In this document: in pieces, positions 35,653-47,706 of the stretch
How positions within the stretch are numbered: position 1 is the first letter of the stretch
Layout: every line of letters starts with the position of its first letter
NCBI GenBank assembly: GCA_027487815.1
Contig: JAIYCW010000009.1
Span: 34,182 to 98,181, forward strand
DNA: 64,000 nucleotides
Source of the DNA: Burkholderiales bacterium
GTDB lineage: Bacteria > Pseudomonadota > Gammaproteobacteria > Burkholderiales > Burkholderiaceae_E
Direction: 5' to 3'
Notes under the pieces: model-generated
The model's input: the letters and a program-made list of their open reading frames with translations, nothing else
Database searches by the model: none
What the model was told of the DNA's origin: nothing
Program-made: the position numbers and the translations under genes

Positions 35653-36313
35653 GCTCGGCCCCCTTTAAAACACTGCCTTTGGCACCGGTGCCCTTGAGCA
35701 AGACGATTAATGCGCCGGCGCCCCCATCATTGGGACGCGCCTGGGTAAACGCCAGCACATCAGCGCGCTGTACCAACCATTTAAGCACTTTACCCTTGAG
35801 CACCGGTTCGCGGTTGGCCGAACCCAGGCCCTTGCCGTGAATCACCCGCACGCAGCGCATCTCGTTTTTCAGGGCTTCGTTGAGGAACTGCACCAACGCC
35901 TCGCGGGCCTCATCCACCCGCAGGCCGTGAAGGTCAATTTGTGCGCGAATTGACCAATGCCCGCGCCGCAGTCGATGGGGCACCTCGGGGCCGACCCCGT
36001 CACGCCGGTAAGACAAGCTCGAATCGGATTCCAGCAGGCTTTCGATATCGATTTCATCCGACAGGCTGGCCGCAAGCGCGGCTTGCTCATCGCGCTCACG
36101 CTGGCGGGCGACTGGTGCGGGTCTGGGCGCTGCAGGTGGGCTGAGATTGCGATCAGGAAGGGGGGTACAAGGTCCGATGCTGCGCCTGAAAAGATCGGCT
36201 TCCTGAGCTGCACGCATGCGTTGCAGGTGCTCTTCGCGACGAGCCTTTTCTACGCGCGCTGCCTCTTCAGCAAGCGCTCGCTTGAGGTCTCCCAGATCGG
36301 CAAGCCGTTTCAT
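35645..36313 (-). CDS. Smr (small MutS-related) domain protein
   Basis: A 222-residue protein with a charged N-terminal half (about 1-120, several Arg/Glu-rich stretches) and a C-terminal Smr domain (about 130-215). The Smr core shows the motifs DLHGLRVDEAREAL and IHGKGLGSANREPVLKGKV, matching the conserved D-L-H-G and H-G-x-G elements. Smr domains bind and often nick branched nucleic acids or act on ribosome-bound RNA. It is downstream of trxB with 18 bases between and overlaps the next gene by 8 bases. Its exact substrate is unknown. Confidence 0.9.
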   Translation of the reverse strand: MKRLADLGDLKRALAEEAARVEKARREEHLQRMRAAQEADLFRRSIGPCTPLPDRNLSPPAAPRPAPVARQRERDEQAALAASLSDEIDIESLLESDSSLSYRRDGVGPEVPHRLRRGHWSIRAQIDLHGLRVDEAREALVQFLNEALKNEMRCVRVIHGKGLGSANREPVLKGKVLKWLVQRADVLAFTQARPNDGGAGALIVLLKGTGAKGSVLKGAERG

Positions 36314-36331
36314 GGCAAAGCTTGATCCGCA

Positions 36332-37330
<999 letters not shown>

Positions 37331-37417
37331 TCAGGGACTTGCCGCATATTGTTAAGACAAGTTTTTGAAATAAGCGCGGGATGAGGCAAAATTATAGAGA
37401 CACTCCAAGAGGTGGGT

Positions 37418-38092
37418 ATGGCGCACGAACAAAACAAGGCTTTTTTGCGACGGGTTCCGTTGCTGGCCAGTATCAATGAATTGCAGCTTGACCAACTGGC
37501 CGCCGCGTCAGTTCGCAAGAATTATCCCCGGGGCCGCACTATCGTGGCTGAGGGGGAACCTTCGCAATCACTTTACATTTTGCTTTCCGGCCGGGCCAAG
37601 GTGCAGCGCTCGGATAGTGAAGGCAAGGAAGTCATATTGGCCGTGATTACCGCAGGGGAATTTTTCGGCGAGATGAGTCTGATTGATGATGCTCCCCGGT
37701 CGGCCAGCGTGATTACCCTCGAATCCTGCGATTTCATGGCAATTACCAAAGACGTGTTCAAGGACATGCTCTTCCAGAGCCCCGAGATGTGCTGGTTCAT
37801 CATGCGCGGCATGGTTCGGCGCTTGCGTGATGCAGATAAAAAGATCGAAACCCTGGCCCTGCTTGATGTCTATGGCCGAGTGGCTCGCGTGTTGCTCGAC
37901 TTCTCGGAAACGATTGACGGCGAAATCGTGGTGAAGTCGCGCTTGCCGCGGCAGGAAATTGCCAAGATGATCGGTGCATCGCGCGAGATGGTGTCGCGAG
38001 TCATGAAGGGCCTGGAAATTGATGGCTACATCGTGCCGATGCCTGAGGGCAAGCTGGTGCTACGCGAGAAGATCAGCTCGTATCTGAGCTAG
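37418..38092 (+). CDS. CRP/FNR-family transcriptional regulator (CRP-like)
   Basis: A 224-residue regulator. The cyclic-nucleotide-binding domain (about 15-125) keeps the phosphate-binding cassette [16 protein letters not shown], including the Glu and Arg-Ser positions used by CRP for cyclic nucleotides, and no FNR-type cysteine cluster is present. The winged helix has the recognition helix [15 protein letters not shown], whose R-E-x-x-x-R pattern equals that of CRP (SRETVGR), so a TGTGA-type operator is predicted. The ATG at 37418 is preferred over the GTG at 37412. ftsK follows after 10 bases. The true effector is not proven by the motif. Confidence 0.9.
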   Translation: MAHEQNKAFLRRVPLLASINELQLDQLAAASVRKNYPRGRTIVAEGEPSQSLYILLSGRAKVQRSDSEGKEVILAVITAGEFFGEMSLIDDAPRSASVITLESCDFMAITKDVFKDMLFQSPEMCWFIMRGMVRRLRDADKKIETLALLDVYGRVARVLLDFSETIDGEIVVKSRLPRQEIAKMIGASREMVSRVMKGLEIDGYIVPMPEGKLVLREKISSYLS

Positions 38093-38102
38093 GGCGCAGG
38101 GT

Positions 38103-40535
38103 ATGGCTCGGGGTGCAACACTCAATCCGGCAGTCGCTTCGCGCGGGTCTTCCGGTGTCAAAAGCAGTTTTCTGCAGGCCTGGAGTCTGCCTGACCGGGT
38201 CACAAAGTTGCTTCGGGAGGCAGCGGCCATTGGCCTGCTTGCGCTGGGCTTGTTTTTGCTCATCATTCTGCTGACCTACAACCCGGCGGATCCGGGCTGG
38301 TCAAATGCAGCTCCCTTGCGTGATGTTGCGAATGCAGGCGGACGCGTCGGTGCCTGGTTTGCCGATCTGCTGCTTTATTTATTCGGTATGTCCGCTTACC
38401 TGCTGGTCTTGGGGTGTGGGGTGTGTGTGGCGCGCGCAATGCTGCGCTTGCGTCATCTGGCTTCCCAGCACCTGGCTGCGCAGTCGAGTTCGCGCAGGGT
38501 TGCGGCCGACAGCGCCGGTAGCGAGCTGATCAGCACAGTGCGGTTTGCCTGGGAGCGATGGCTCGGGTTTTTGTTGGTGTTTGTTGCCTGCGTCGCACTT
38601 GAGGCCACCCGGATGTATAGCCTCCAGGTTACCGTGCCTCTTGCACCCGGCGGAATTTTTGGCGAGCTGGTCGGTGTGCCGCTCGTCAAAGCGCTCGGGG
38701 CGGTTGGTGGCACCCTGGCGATGCTCAGCATGCTTGCAGCAGGCATTACCTTGTGGAGCGGGATGTCATGGCTGACGATTTTTGAGCGGGTCGGCGAGGG
38801 GATTGAAGGGCTCTGGCGGATTGCGCAGCGGATCAACACTGCGCGTCAGGATCGGCGTATCGGTGAACAGGCAACGGTCAAGCGTGAGGCCCAGGTCGAG
38901 ATCAAGCGCAAAATTCTGGATGTGGATGATGAGCCGGTGCGTATCGAGCAACCGGTGCGCATTGAGCGCAGCGAGCGGGCGATTGCTGAGAAACAGGTGG
39001 TGCTTTTTACCGATTTGCCGCCTGACACGACCTTGCCAGCCTTGAACTTGCTCGATGCGCCGCCTGCCGTGCAGGAAACCGTATCGGCTGAAACCCTGGA
39101 ATATACCTCGCGGCTGATCGAGAAAAAGCTGTCTGACTTTAATGTCAGCGCCAATGTGGTTGCCGCCTATCCCGGCCCTGTGATTACCCGTTATGAGATT
39201 GAACCTGCCACTGGGGTGAAGGGCAGCCAGATTGTGAATCTGGGCAAGGATCTGGCTCGTGCGCTTTCTCTGGTATCGATCCGGGTTGTGGAAACCATTC
39301 CGGGTAAGAACCTGATGGGCCTTGAATTGCCCAATCCGCGTCGCCAATCGGTGCGCTTATCCGAGATCCTGGGTTCGCAGGTGTACGCCGAAGCCGCCTC
39401 GCCACTTACGCTAGCGTTGGGCAAGGATATTGCAGGCAACCCGATGTGTATCGATTTGGCCAAGATGCCACATATGCTGGTGGCCGGTACGACCGGATCG
39501 GGCAAATCGGTAGGTATCAACGCCATGCTGCTGTCCTTGCTCTATAAGAGCGATCCGCAGCAGGTGCGCCTGATCATGATTGATCCAAAGATGCTCGAAA
39601 TGAGCGTCTATGAGGGCATTCCTCATTTGCTCGCGCCTGTAGTCACCGATATGCGCCAGGCGGGCAATGCACTGAACTGGTGTGTCGCCGAGATGGAACG
39701 GCGCTATAAGCTGATGAGCAAGCTTGGAGTGCGTAATCTCTCAGGCTATAACAACAAGATCTCGGATGCGGCCAAGCGCGATGAAGTTGTCGGTAATCCT
39801 TTTTCACTGACGCCTGAGGCCCCTGAGCCATTGGGCCGCTTGCCGCAAATCGTGGTGGTGATTGATGAACTCGCCGACCTGATGATGGTGGTGGGCAAGA
39901 AAATTGAAGAGTTGATCGCCCGCCTGGCCCAGAAAGCACGGGCGGCCGGGATTCATCTGATCCTGGCTACCCAGCGGCCCTCGGTCGACGTTATCACCGG
40001 GTTGATCAAAGCCAATATCCCGGCTCGGATTGCCTTCCAGGTGTCGAGCAAGATCGATTCGCGTACGATTCTTGACCAGATGGGCGCTGAGTCGCTGTTG
40101 GGGCAAGGCGATATGCTTTATATGCCGGGTGGTGGCGGTGTACCCACCCGCGTGCATGGTGCCTATGTGGCCGATGACGAAGTGCACAAGGTAGTCGAGC
40201 ACTGGAAGTCATTGGGTGAGCCTGATTACATCGAGGGCATCCTCGAAGGTGCCCCGAGCGACGAGATGGACGCAGGTAGCGCGGTCGGCTTTGGCGGACT
40301 GCAACAGACCCTGAGCGAAGCGGGCGTGGAAGGCGAAAGCGATCCGCTTTATGATCAAGCCGTTGCGGTCGTTGCCCAACACAAACGTGCTTCGATTTCA
40401 TTGGTGCAAAGGCATTTGCGCATCGGCTACAACCGGGCCGCACGTTTGCTTGAGCAAATGGAGAAATCCGGTTTGGTGTCTGCAATGGCTTCCAACGGCA
40501 ACCGCGAGATTTTGGTCCCCCAGCGCGACAACTGA
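38103..40535 (+). CDS. ftsK: DNA translocase FtsK
   Basis: An 810-residue membrane-anchored DNA pump that segregates chromosome ends at the septum and activates XerCD. N-terminal transmembrane helices (about 39-60, 85-105, 150-170 and 185-215) are followed by a short linker (about 240-340), far shorter than in E. coli. The motor follows, with Walker A GTTGSGKS at 462-469 and Walker [13 protein letters not shown]. The C-terminal gamma winged helix (about 745-810, [23 protein letters not shown]) reads KOPS sites. The ATG at 38103 is 10 bases after the regulator gene, and lolA follows. Confidence 0.97.
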   Translation: MARGATLNPAVASRGSSGVKSSFLQAWSLPDRVTKLLREAAAIGLLALGLFLLIILLTYNPADPGWSNAAPLRDVANAGGRVGAWFADLLLYLFGMSAYLLVLGCGVCVARAMLRLRHLASQHLAAQSSSRRVAADSAGSELISTVRFAWERWLGFLLVFVACVALEATRMYSLQVTVPLAPGGIFGELVGVPLVKALGAVGGTLAMLSMLAAGITLWSGMSWLTIFERVGEGIEGLWRIAQRINTARQDRRIGEQATVKREAQVEIKRKILDVDDEPVRIEQPVRIERSERAIAEKQVVLFTDLPPDTTLPALNLLDAPPAVQETVSAETLEYTSRLIEKKLSDFNVSANVVAAYPGPVITRYEIEPATGVKGSQIVNLGKDLARALSLVSIRVVETIPGKNLMGLELPNPRRQSVRLSEILGSQVYAEAASPLTLALGKDIAGNPMCIDLAKMPHMLVAGTTGSGKSVGINAMLLSLLYKSDPQQVRLIMIDPKMLEMSVYEGIPHLLAPVVTDMRQAGNALNWCVAEMERRYKLMSKLGVRNLSGYNNKISDAAKRDEVVGNPFSLTPEAPEPLGRLPQIVVVIDELADLMMVVGKKIEELIARLAQKARAAGIHLILATQRPSVDVITGLIKANIPARIAFQVSSKIDSRTILDQMGAESLLGQGDMLYMPGGGGVPTRVHGAYVADDEVHKVVEHWKSLGEPDYIEGILEGAPSDEMDAGSAVGFGGLQQTLSEAGVEGESDPLYDQAVAVVAQHKRASISLVQRHLRIGYNRAARLLEQMEKSGLVSAMASNGNREILVPQRDN

Positions 40536-40567
40536 TTGGTCCGCCGCAGCGTTGTTCAGTAATTGCC

Positions 40568-41215
40568 GTGGCTTTCGAAAGGCTCAATGTGAAGCAATTT
40601 CCCTGGATCGTAGCCTGCACAGTGGCAGCGCTAATCTGGATCCCATATACGGTTCAGGCGGGTCCGATCGAGGATCTCAAGAGTTTTTCCAGCACCACCC
40701 GCGCAGCCAAAGGCGAATTTATACAGCGCACCTTGCGTTCCTCGGGTAGCCTCGCCGATGCCTCCAACGGCAGTTTTGCGTTTGCGAAGCCCGGCAAATT
40801 CCGCTGGGAAGTCAAAAAACCTTTCGAGCAATTGATGGTGGCCGATGGGCGAGAAGTGTTTTTTCACGACAAGGATCTGAACCAGGTCACGATTCGCAAG
40901 CAAGGCGAGGCTTTGGGATCCACGCCAGCGGCAATCCTGTTTGGATCGGCTGATTTGGCGACCAGTTTCGATCTTTCCGATGGTGGTGAGCGCGCCGGAT
41001 ATCAATGGGTCGATGCCAAGCCCAAAGACAAGGAAGCGGGGTTCGAGATGATCAGCATCGGCATGAAAAACGGCCTTCCCGAAGCGATGGAGGTCAAGGA
41101 TGTGCTGGGGCGCCGCACTCAGGTGATGTTTCGCTTGATCGAGCGCAACCCCAAGCTTGAGGCTGGACTGTTTCGCTTCGAGACCCCCGCCGGTGTTGAG
41201 GTAGTGCGCCAATGA
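40568..41215 (+). CDS. lolA: outer-membrane lipoprotein carrier protein LolA
   Basis: A 215-residue periplasmic chaperone that carries lipoproteins from LolCDE to the outer membrane receptor LolB. The start is GTG at 40568; a signal peptide ends near TVQAG (about residue 31). The mature part has the conserved TRAAKGEFIQRTL and FAKPGKFRWEVKKPFEQLMVADG blocks of the LolA beta barrel. It follows ftsK by 32 bases, a conserved pairing in betaproteobacteria, and its stop overlaps the next start by 4 bases. Confidence 0.95.
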   Translation: MAFERLNVKQFPWIVACTVAALIWIPYTVQAGPIEDLKSFSSTTRAAKGEFIQRTLRSSGSLADASNGSFAFAKPGKFRWEVKKPFEQLMVADGREVFFHDKDLNQVTIRKQGEALGSTPAAILFGSADLATSFDLSDGGERAGYQWVDAKPKDKEAGFEMISIGMKNGLPEAMEVKDVLGRRTQVMFRLIERNPKLEAGLFRFETPAGVEVVRQ

Positions 41216-42339
41216 GCCTGCTGCCACCCGTTGTTGGCCAGAGCCTTCAGGAACTCGATACTCCGCAACTGATGCTTGAGCAGGATGCATTTGAGGCCAA
41301 TCTGCAGCAGATGCAGGAACAATGCTTGCGGGCGGGTGTTGCCTTGCGTCCGCATGCCAAAGCCCATAAAACCCCGGCGATTGCCCAACGCCAGATCGCG
41401 CTGGGTGCCGTGGGAATTTGCGTGCAAAAGGTTTCTGAAGCCGAGCCGTTTCTGGAGGCTGGCATTCGTAATATCCTGGTGGCCAATCAGTTAGCCGGGC
41501 CGCGCAAAGCGGCTCACTTGCGGGATTTGCTTACAGCCTTTCCTGATGCTGAGATTGGCGTCTGCATTGATCACGACACGCAGCTTGCGCAACTGCATCA
41601 AGCGGTCATGGGCCTGGGCAACCGGCCCCGAGTGTTGGTCGAGCTGGATGTCGGTCAGGGGCGTTGTGGAGCCACCGACCTTAACCAGGCGGTGCACCTG
41701 GCGCAGCGGGTGATTGATGCCGGTCTTGTGCTCGGGGGCTTGCAGGCGTATCACGGCAAAGCCCAGCACTTTCGCGATCCCTTGTTGCGCCGTGAAGCGA
41801 TCAATTCAGTGTGCAAGCAGGTGGCTCAGGTACGCCAGGCGCTGGAGCAGAAGTTTATATTCGTCCCGAGCATTACCGGCGCGGGCACCGGCACCTATGC
41901 CCTGGAAGCTGCCTCGGGGCTTTACACCGAGGTGCAGCCTGGATCCTACGCCCTGATGGACATGGACTATGCCGCGATTGGTCCCGAACCCGAGATGCGC
42001 TTTCGTCATGCGCTCACCTTGGCCAGCACAGTGATGTCCACTCGGCCAGGGCAGCGCGTATTGGATACCGGGCTGAAATCAATGAGTGCTGAGTCTGGTT
42101 TGCCAGGGTTGCACGGATTGAATGGCTGGGAGGTGGTGGGCATTTCTGACGAACATTGTGTGATTCGGGCGCAAAGCCGCGAGGCGGAGATCGATCAGCC
42201 CTTGCCGCTTGGCGCGCAGGTTCAGTTGATTCCCAGCCACTGCGACCCGACAGTGAATCTGCATAACCATCTTGTTGTGCATCAGCACGGGCGAATCAGC
42301 GCGGTGTGGCCGATCGCGGCGCGAGGCCTATCGCAGTAG
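41212..42339 (+). CDS. DSD1/D-threonine aldolase-family PLP enzyme
   Basis: A 375-residue fold-type III (alanine-racemase-like) PLP enzyme. The cofactor lysine is in RPHAKAHKTP (about 46-55), and the metal-binding His-Cys of this family appears near the C-terminus as SHCDPTVNLHNH. Relatives are D-threonine aldolase and eukaryote-type D-serine dehydratase, which use PLP plus a divalent metal on D-3-hydroxy amino acids; the exact substrate is open. The ATG overlaps the lolA stop (ATGA), so it is coupled to lolA. An MFS exporter gene follows after 79 bases. Confidence 0.88.
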   Translation: MSLLPPVVGQSLQELDTPQLMLEQDAFEANLQQMQEQCLRAGVALRPHAKAHKTPAIAQRQIALGAVGICVQKVSEAEPFLEAGIRNILVANQLAGPRKAAHLRDLLTAFPDAEIGVCIDHDTQLAQLHQAVMGLGNRPRVLVELDVGQGRCGATDLNQAVHLAQRVIDAGLVLGGLQAYHGKAQHFRDPLLRREAINSVCKQVAQVRQALEQKFIFVPSITGAGTGTYALEAASGLYTEVQPGSYALMDMDYAAIGPEPEMRFRHALTLASTVMSTRPGQRVLDTGLKSMSAESGLPGLHGLNGWEVVGISDEHCVIRAQSREAEIDQPLPLGAQVQLIPSHCDPTVNLHNHLVVHQHGRISAVWPIAARGLSQ

Positions 42340-42418
42340 TGTTATCACCTTGGGTTTTCGGTAGCATGATCCGCTAGCATTGGTCACTGCAGCCAGCCCC
42401 GCGCGGTAAACTTCCGGA

Positions 42419-43726
42419 ATGAAAAGTTCTGTCTTTGATTGGCGCGAGGTTCTGGGTCCTGAAGCCAAAGTAACCTGGGTAGTATCGCTTGCCCACGGGT
42501 ATTCGCATTTCAGCCACCTCTTGCTGGTGCCGTTGTTCGTGTGGATCAAGCTTGAGTTTGGCCTGACCTATACCGAAATGGGCCTGCTCATGACCGCATT
42601 TTTTGTGGTTTCAGGGGTTGCCCAGGCGCTTGCCGGATTTGTGGTGGACCGGATTGGCGCGGTCCCGGTGTTAATGGGCTCGATGGCGCTGTACATTGTC
42701 GCCTGTCTGGGTCTTGCGCTTGCGCCAAGTTATGCGGTGTTGCTGCTTTTTTCAGGCCTGGCGGGGCTGGCCAATTCTCCTTTTCACCCGGCAGACTATT
42801 CAATCCTGAATGCCCGGATTGCACCACGGCATCTCGGCTCAGCTTATGCGGTGCACGGCATAGCGGGCAATATCGGTTGGGGCTTGGCTCCCGTGTTTCT
42901 CGCTGGGATTGCAGCGATGAGTTCGTGGCGCTGGGCCTTGGTGGGTGCAGCGGTTCTGGCGCTTGCGATTTTGCTGGTGCTGATTTGGCAGCGTGCAATC
43001 TTGATGGCCCCATCACCGCTAAGTGGCCCGGCGGCAGCGCCTAAAAAGCGAAGTGAGGCGGCTGGTGCTGCATCGGCGAGTTCGTCTTCGGGCCATGCCG
43101 CTGCGGGCGGGCAGTTCGCATTTTTGCGCTTGCCCGCGGTCTGGATGAGCTTTGGGTTTTTCAGTGCTTATGCGTTTGCCTTGGGCGGCGTGCAGAGCTT
43201 TGGTTCGCAAGCGGCCGCTGACTTGCACACGATGCCTTTGGCGTGGGTTGCGATGCTGCTTACCGTGTACATGATTGCGAGTGCGGTGGGCATGGTGGTG
43301 GGGGGCTTGATGGTTACGGATCCCGAGCGCGCCGATAAGGTGCTGGGGGCCGGCTTTGCCACTGGAGCTGTGGTCGCACTGATTCTTGGATTTGCCCCGG
43401 TGCCAGGCTGGAGTGTGCCGGTGTTGTTCGCGCTGATGGGGTTTGGCATCGGCGTGGCCGGCCCTTCTCGTGATCTTCTGGTGCGCGCGGCAGCTCCCCC
43501 AGGAGCCACGGGCAGGGTGTATGGCATGGTGTACTCGGGATTGGATGTGGGAATGGCATGTGCGCCAGCATTGTTTGGCTGGCTGATGGACCACAAGCAA
43601 CCCGCCTTGGTATGGCTCGGCATCGCAGTATTTCAGGTGGTGTTGATTGCGTCGGTATTGCGCATCGGCGCCAATGTGCGTACCCAGCAGCGAAGCCCTG
43701 CGCCTAGCCTGTCCAAAGCAGGCTAG
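42419..43726 (+). CDS. MFS transporter, fosmidomycin-resistance-like
   Basis: A 435-residue inner-membrane protein with twelve predicted helices in two halves, joined by a cytoplasmic Ala/Ser-rich loop (about 199-240). The N-terminal VSLAHGYSHFSHLLLVPLF and the motif DRIGAVPVLMGS resemble the Fsr (fosmidomycin resistance) branch of the major facilitator superfamily. Its physiological substrate cannot be told. It sits between the D-amino-acid enzyme and rarA, with a 6-base gap to rarA. Confidence 0.86.
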   Translation: MKSSVFDWREVLGPEAKVTWVVSLAHGYSHFSHLLLVPLFVWIKLEFGLTYTEMGLLMTAFFVVSGVAQALAGFVVDRIGAVPVLMGSMALYIVACLGLALAPSYAVLLLFSGLAGLANSPFHPADYSILNARIAPRHLGSAYAVHGIAGNIGWGLAPVFLAGIAAMSSWRWALVGAAVLALAILLVLIWQRAILMAPSPLSGPAAAPKKRSEAAGAASASSSSGHAAAGGQFAFLRLPAVWMSFGFFSAYAFALGGVQSFGSQAAADLHTMPLAWVAMLLTVYMIASAVGMVVGGLMVTDPERADKVLGAGFATGAVVALILGFAPVPGWSVPVLFALMGFGIGVAGPSRDLLVRAAAPPGATGRVYGMVYSGLDVGMACAPALFGWLMDHKQPALVWLGIAVFQVVLIASVLRIGANVRTQQRSPAPSLSKAG

Positions 43727-43732
43727 GCCACT

Positions 43733-45067
43733 ATGCAACTTGGAGGCTCGGGCTTAGAGCAGCGGCCGCTGGCCGAGCGACTGCGCCCGGCTGTGCTTGA
43801 TCAGGTGGTGGGCCAGCAGCATTTGCTGGGGCCCGGCAAGCCCTTGCGCGTGGCCTTTGATTCAGGGGTGCCTCATTCCATGATTCTCTGGGGGCCACCC
43901 GGCGTGGGTAAGACCACCTTGGCCCGTTTGGCAGCCACCCAGTTTGGATTTGAGTTTATTGCGCTCTCGGCGATTTTTGCAGGTGTGAAGGAGATTCGCC
44001 AGGCGGTGGAGCAGGCCCAGCTCTATCGCTCCATGGATAAGCGCACGATCCTGTTCGTGGATGAAATTCATCGCTTCAATAAAAGCCAGCAGGATGGTCT
44101 GTTGCCGTTTGTGGAGTCGGGCCTGCTGGTATTGATTGGCGCCACCACGGAAAACCCATCATTTGAGGTGAATTCTGCGCTGCTGTCGCGAGCCCAGGTT
44201 TATGTGCTGCAAGCGCTCACCGATGATGATTTGCGTTTGCTTCTGGCACGCGCCGCTGAATCGCTTGAGCCCACTTTGGTGTTTGATGAGTCTGCGCAAA
44301 ACGTGGTGCTTGGGGCCGCTGATGGTGATGCACGGCGCTTGTTGAATTTAGTGGAGCAGCTGGGGCCTGCCGCCAGGTTGGCCAAAACCACGCAAGTGGG
44401 CGAGGCCCTGGTGCGCTCGGTGCTCGCATCAACGCTGCGGCGTTTCGATAAGGGCGGTGAGGCGTTTTACGATCAGATTTCAGCGCTGCATAAATCGGTG
44501 CGCGGCTCCAACCCGGACGCTGCGCTTTACTGGCTATGCCGAATGCTTGATGGCGGTGCTGATCCCCTGTATCTCGCGCGTCGTATCCTGCGCATGGCCT
44601 GGGAAGATATCGGGCTGGCCGATCCGCGAGCGATTCAACTGGCCAATGATGCGGCCGCCACCTATGAGCGTTTGGGTTCGCCAGAAGGTGAGTTAGCCTT
44701 GGCCCAAACCGTGATTTATCTGGCAGTGGCTGCAAAGAGCAACGCCGGCTACAACGCCTACAATCAGGCCAAGGCGTTTATCAAAAAAGACAAGAGCCGG
44801 GAGGTGCCCGTGCATTTGCGCAACGCACCCACTAAGTTGATGAAAGAGCTCGGCTACGGCGAGCAATACCGCTATGCACACAATGAGGCGCACGGCTATG
44901 CCGCCGGCGAGAACTATTGGCCTGATGGTCTGAGCGCGCCTGACTGGTATCAACCCACCGAACGAGGGCTGGAAGGGCGGATTGCCCAAAAAATGGCCAT
45001 GTTACGGGAGCTTGATGCCGCGGCCTTCCAGGCTTCGGTGCCACCGGATACTCCAGCCAAGGGTTAG
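43733..45067 (+). CDS. rarA: replication-associated recombination protein A (MgsA/RarA)
   Basis: A 444-residue AAA+ ATPase that acts at stalled replication forks and binds SSB. Walker A is [11 protein letters not shown] with Lys60, Walker B is [15 protein letters not shown], and sensor 1 is [19 protein letters not shown]. The C-terminal tetramerisation domain (about 250-420) has the conserved [18 protein letters not shown] block. The first ATG after the MFS stop was taken. serS follows after 55 bases; rarA-serS is a conserved pair in proteobacteria. Confidence 0.97.
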   Translation: MQLGGSGLEQRPLAERLRPAVLDQVVGQQHLLGPGKPLRVAFDSGVPHSMILWGPPGVGKTTLARLAATQFGFEFIALSAIFAGVKEIRQAVEQAQLYRSMDKRTILFVDEIHRFNKSQQDGLLPFVESGLLVLIGATTENPSFEVNSALLSRAQVYVLQALTDDDLRLLLARAAESLEPTLVFDESAQNVVLGAADGDARRLLNLVEQLGPAARLAKTTQVGEALVRSVLASTLRRFDKGGEAFYDQISALHKSVRGSNPDAALYWLCRMLDGGADPLYLARRILRMAWEDIGLADPRAIQLANDAAATYERLGSPEGELALAQTVIYLAVAAKSNAGYNAYNQAKAFIKKDKSREVPVHLRNAPTKLMKELGYGEQYRYAHNEAHGYAAGENYWPDGLSAPDWYQPTERGLEGRIAQKMAMLRELDAAAFQASVPPDTPAKG

Positions 45068-45119
45068 CCAGCGCGACGGACGGCACTGCTACCATACTGG
45101 TTTACCGTCCTAGTGTTGA

Positions 45120-46442
<1,323 letters not shown>

Positions 46443-46503
46443 TTCCGGCCAATGAGATTGCAGCCCATGATGTATTCCACTGTCCTAACTTTGATTGCTC
46501 CCC

Positions 46504-47706
46504 ATGTTCACTGATCGCGTTGTTTCCGGGATGCGTCCCACCGGCGCATTACACCTTGGCCATTACCACGGCGCCCTGAAAAACTGGGTGAAATTGCAGG
46601 CTGAATATCCTTGCCTGTTTTTTGTGGCCGACTGGCATGCACTAACCACGCACTATGATGATGTGCGTGTTATCGGTGATAGCACCTGGGAGATGGTGAT
46701 CGATTGGCTGGCCGCGGGTGTTGATCCGCAGCAGTCGATTTTGTTTCTGCAAAGCCGCGTGCCCGAGCATGCAGAGCTGCTGTTGCTGCTGTCGATGTCC
46801 ACCCCTTTGGGATGGCTTGAGCGGGTGCCAACCTATAAGGATCAGCAGGACAAACTCAGTGAAAAGGATCTCGCAACCTACGGGTTTTTGGGATACCCCC
46901 TGCTGCAGGCAGCAGACATTCTTATTTACCGGGCCTCGATGGTGCCAGTGGGCGAGGATCAGGTGCCGCATATCGAGCTCACGCGCGAAGTGGCGCGTCG
47001 CTTCAATCATTTGTTTGGTCGCGAGCCTGGATTTGAGGAAAAGGCCCGTGAAGCAGTCAAGAAGCTGGGCAGTCGGCGTGCCAAGCACTATCAGGAGCTG
47101 CGTAACCGGTTTCAGGAGCAAGGCGATGAACAGGCACTTGAGCAGGCCCGCGACTTGCTGGAGCAAACCCAGAATCTGGGTCAGGGCGATCGCGAGCGTT
47201 TGTTCGGTTATCTGGAAGGCTCGCGCAAGCTGATTTTGGCCGAGCCCCAGGCCTTGCTCACTGAAGCCTCGCGCATGCCAGGTATTGACGGGCAAAAGAT
47301 GAGCAAGAGCTACGGCAACACGGTCGCGATGCGCGATGAGCCGGAAGTGGTCACCAAGAAAATTCGCACCATGCCCACTGACCCTGCACGAGTGCGCCGC
47401 ACTGATGCGGGCAATCCGGATAACTGTCCGGTATGGCAGTTGCATCAGGTGTATTCGGATGACAGCACCCGCCAGTGGGCGCACCAGGGCTGCGTGACCG
47501 CGGGCATCGGGTGCATAGAGTGCAAGCAGCCAGTGATTGATGCTGTGCTCAAGGAGCAGGAAGGGTTTCGCGAGCGCGCCCAGCCTTACCTGGATGATCC
47601 AAGCTTGTTGCGAAACATTGTGGCTGATGGCTGCGACAAGGCCCGCAAGCTCGCTCAAGAAACCATGCGCGATGTGCGCGAGGCGATGGGCCTGGCCTAC
47701 GACTGA
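46504..47706 (+). CDS. trpS: tryptophanyl-tRNA synthetase
   Basis: A 400-residue class I synthetase. The HIGH-type motif is GALHLGHYHG (residues about 14-23) and the KMSKS motif is intact (GQKMSKSYGN). It is longer than the 334-residue E. coli enzyme owing to an insertion of about 60 residues (around KHYQELRNRFQEQGDEQAL), seen in other betaproteobacteria. The ATG at 46504 is preferred over the in-frame TTG at 46495. Its last 10 bases overlap the end of the convergent GGDEF-EAL gene. Confidence 0.96.
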   Translation: MFTDRVVSGMRPTGALHLGHYHGALKNWVKLQAEYPCLFFVADWHALTTHYDDVRVIGDSTWEMVIDWLAAGVDPQQSILFLQSRVPEHAELLLLLSMSTPLGWLERVPTYKDQQDKLSEKDLATYGFLGYPLLQAADILIYRASMVPVGEDQVPHIELTREVARRFNHLFGREPGFEEKAREAVKKLGSRRAKHYQELRNRFQEQGDEQALEQARDLLEQTQNLGQGDRERLFGYLEGSRKLILAEPQALLTEASRMPGIDGQKMSKSYGNTVAMRDEPEVVTKKIRTMPTDPARVRRTDAGNPDNCPVWQLHQVYSDDSTRQWAHQGCVTAGIGCIECKQPVIDAVLKEQEGFRERAQPYLDDPSLLRNIVADGCDKARKLAQETMRDVREAMGLAYD

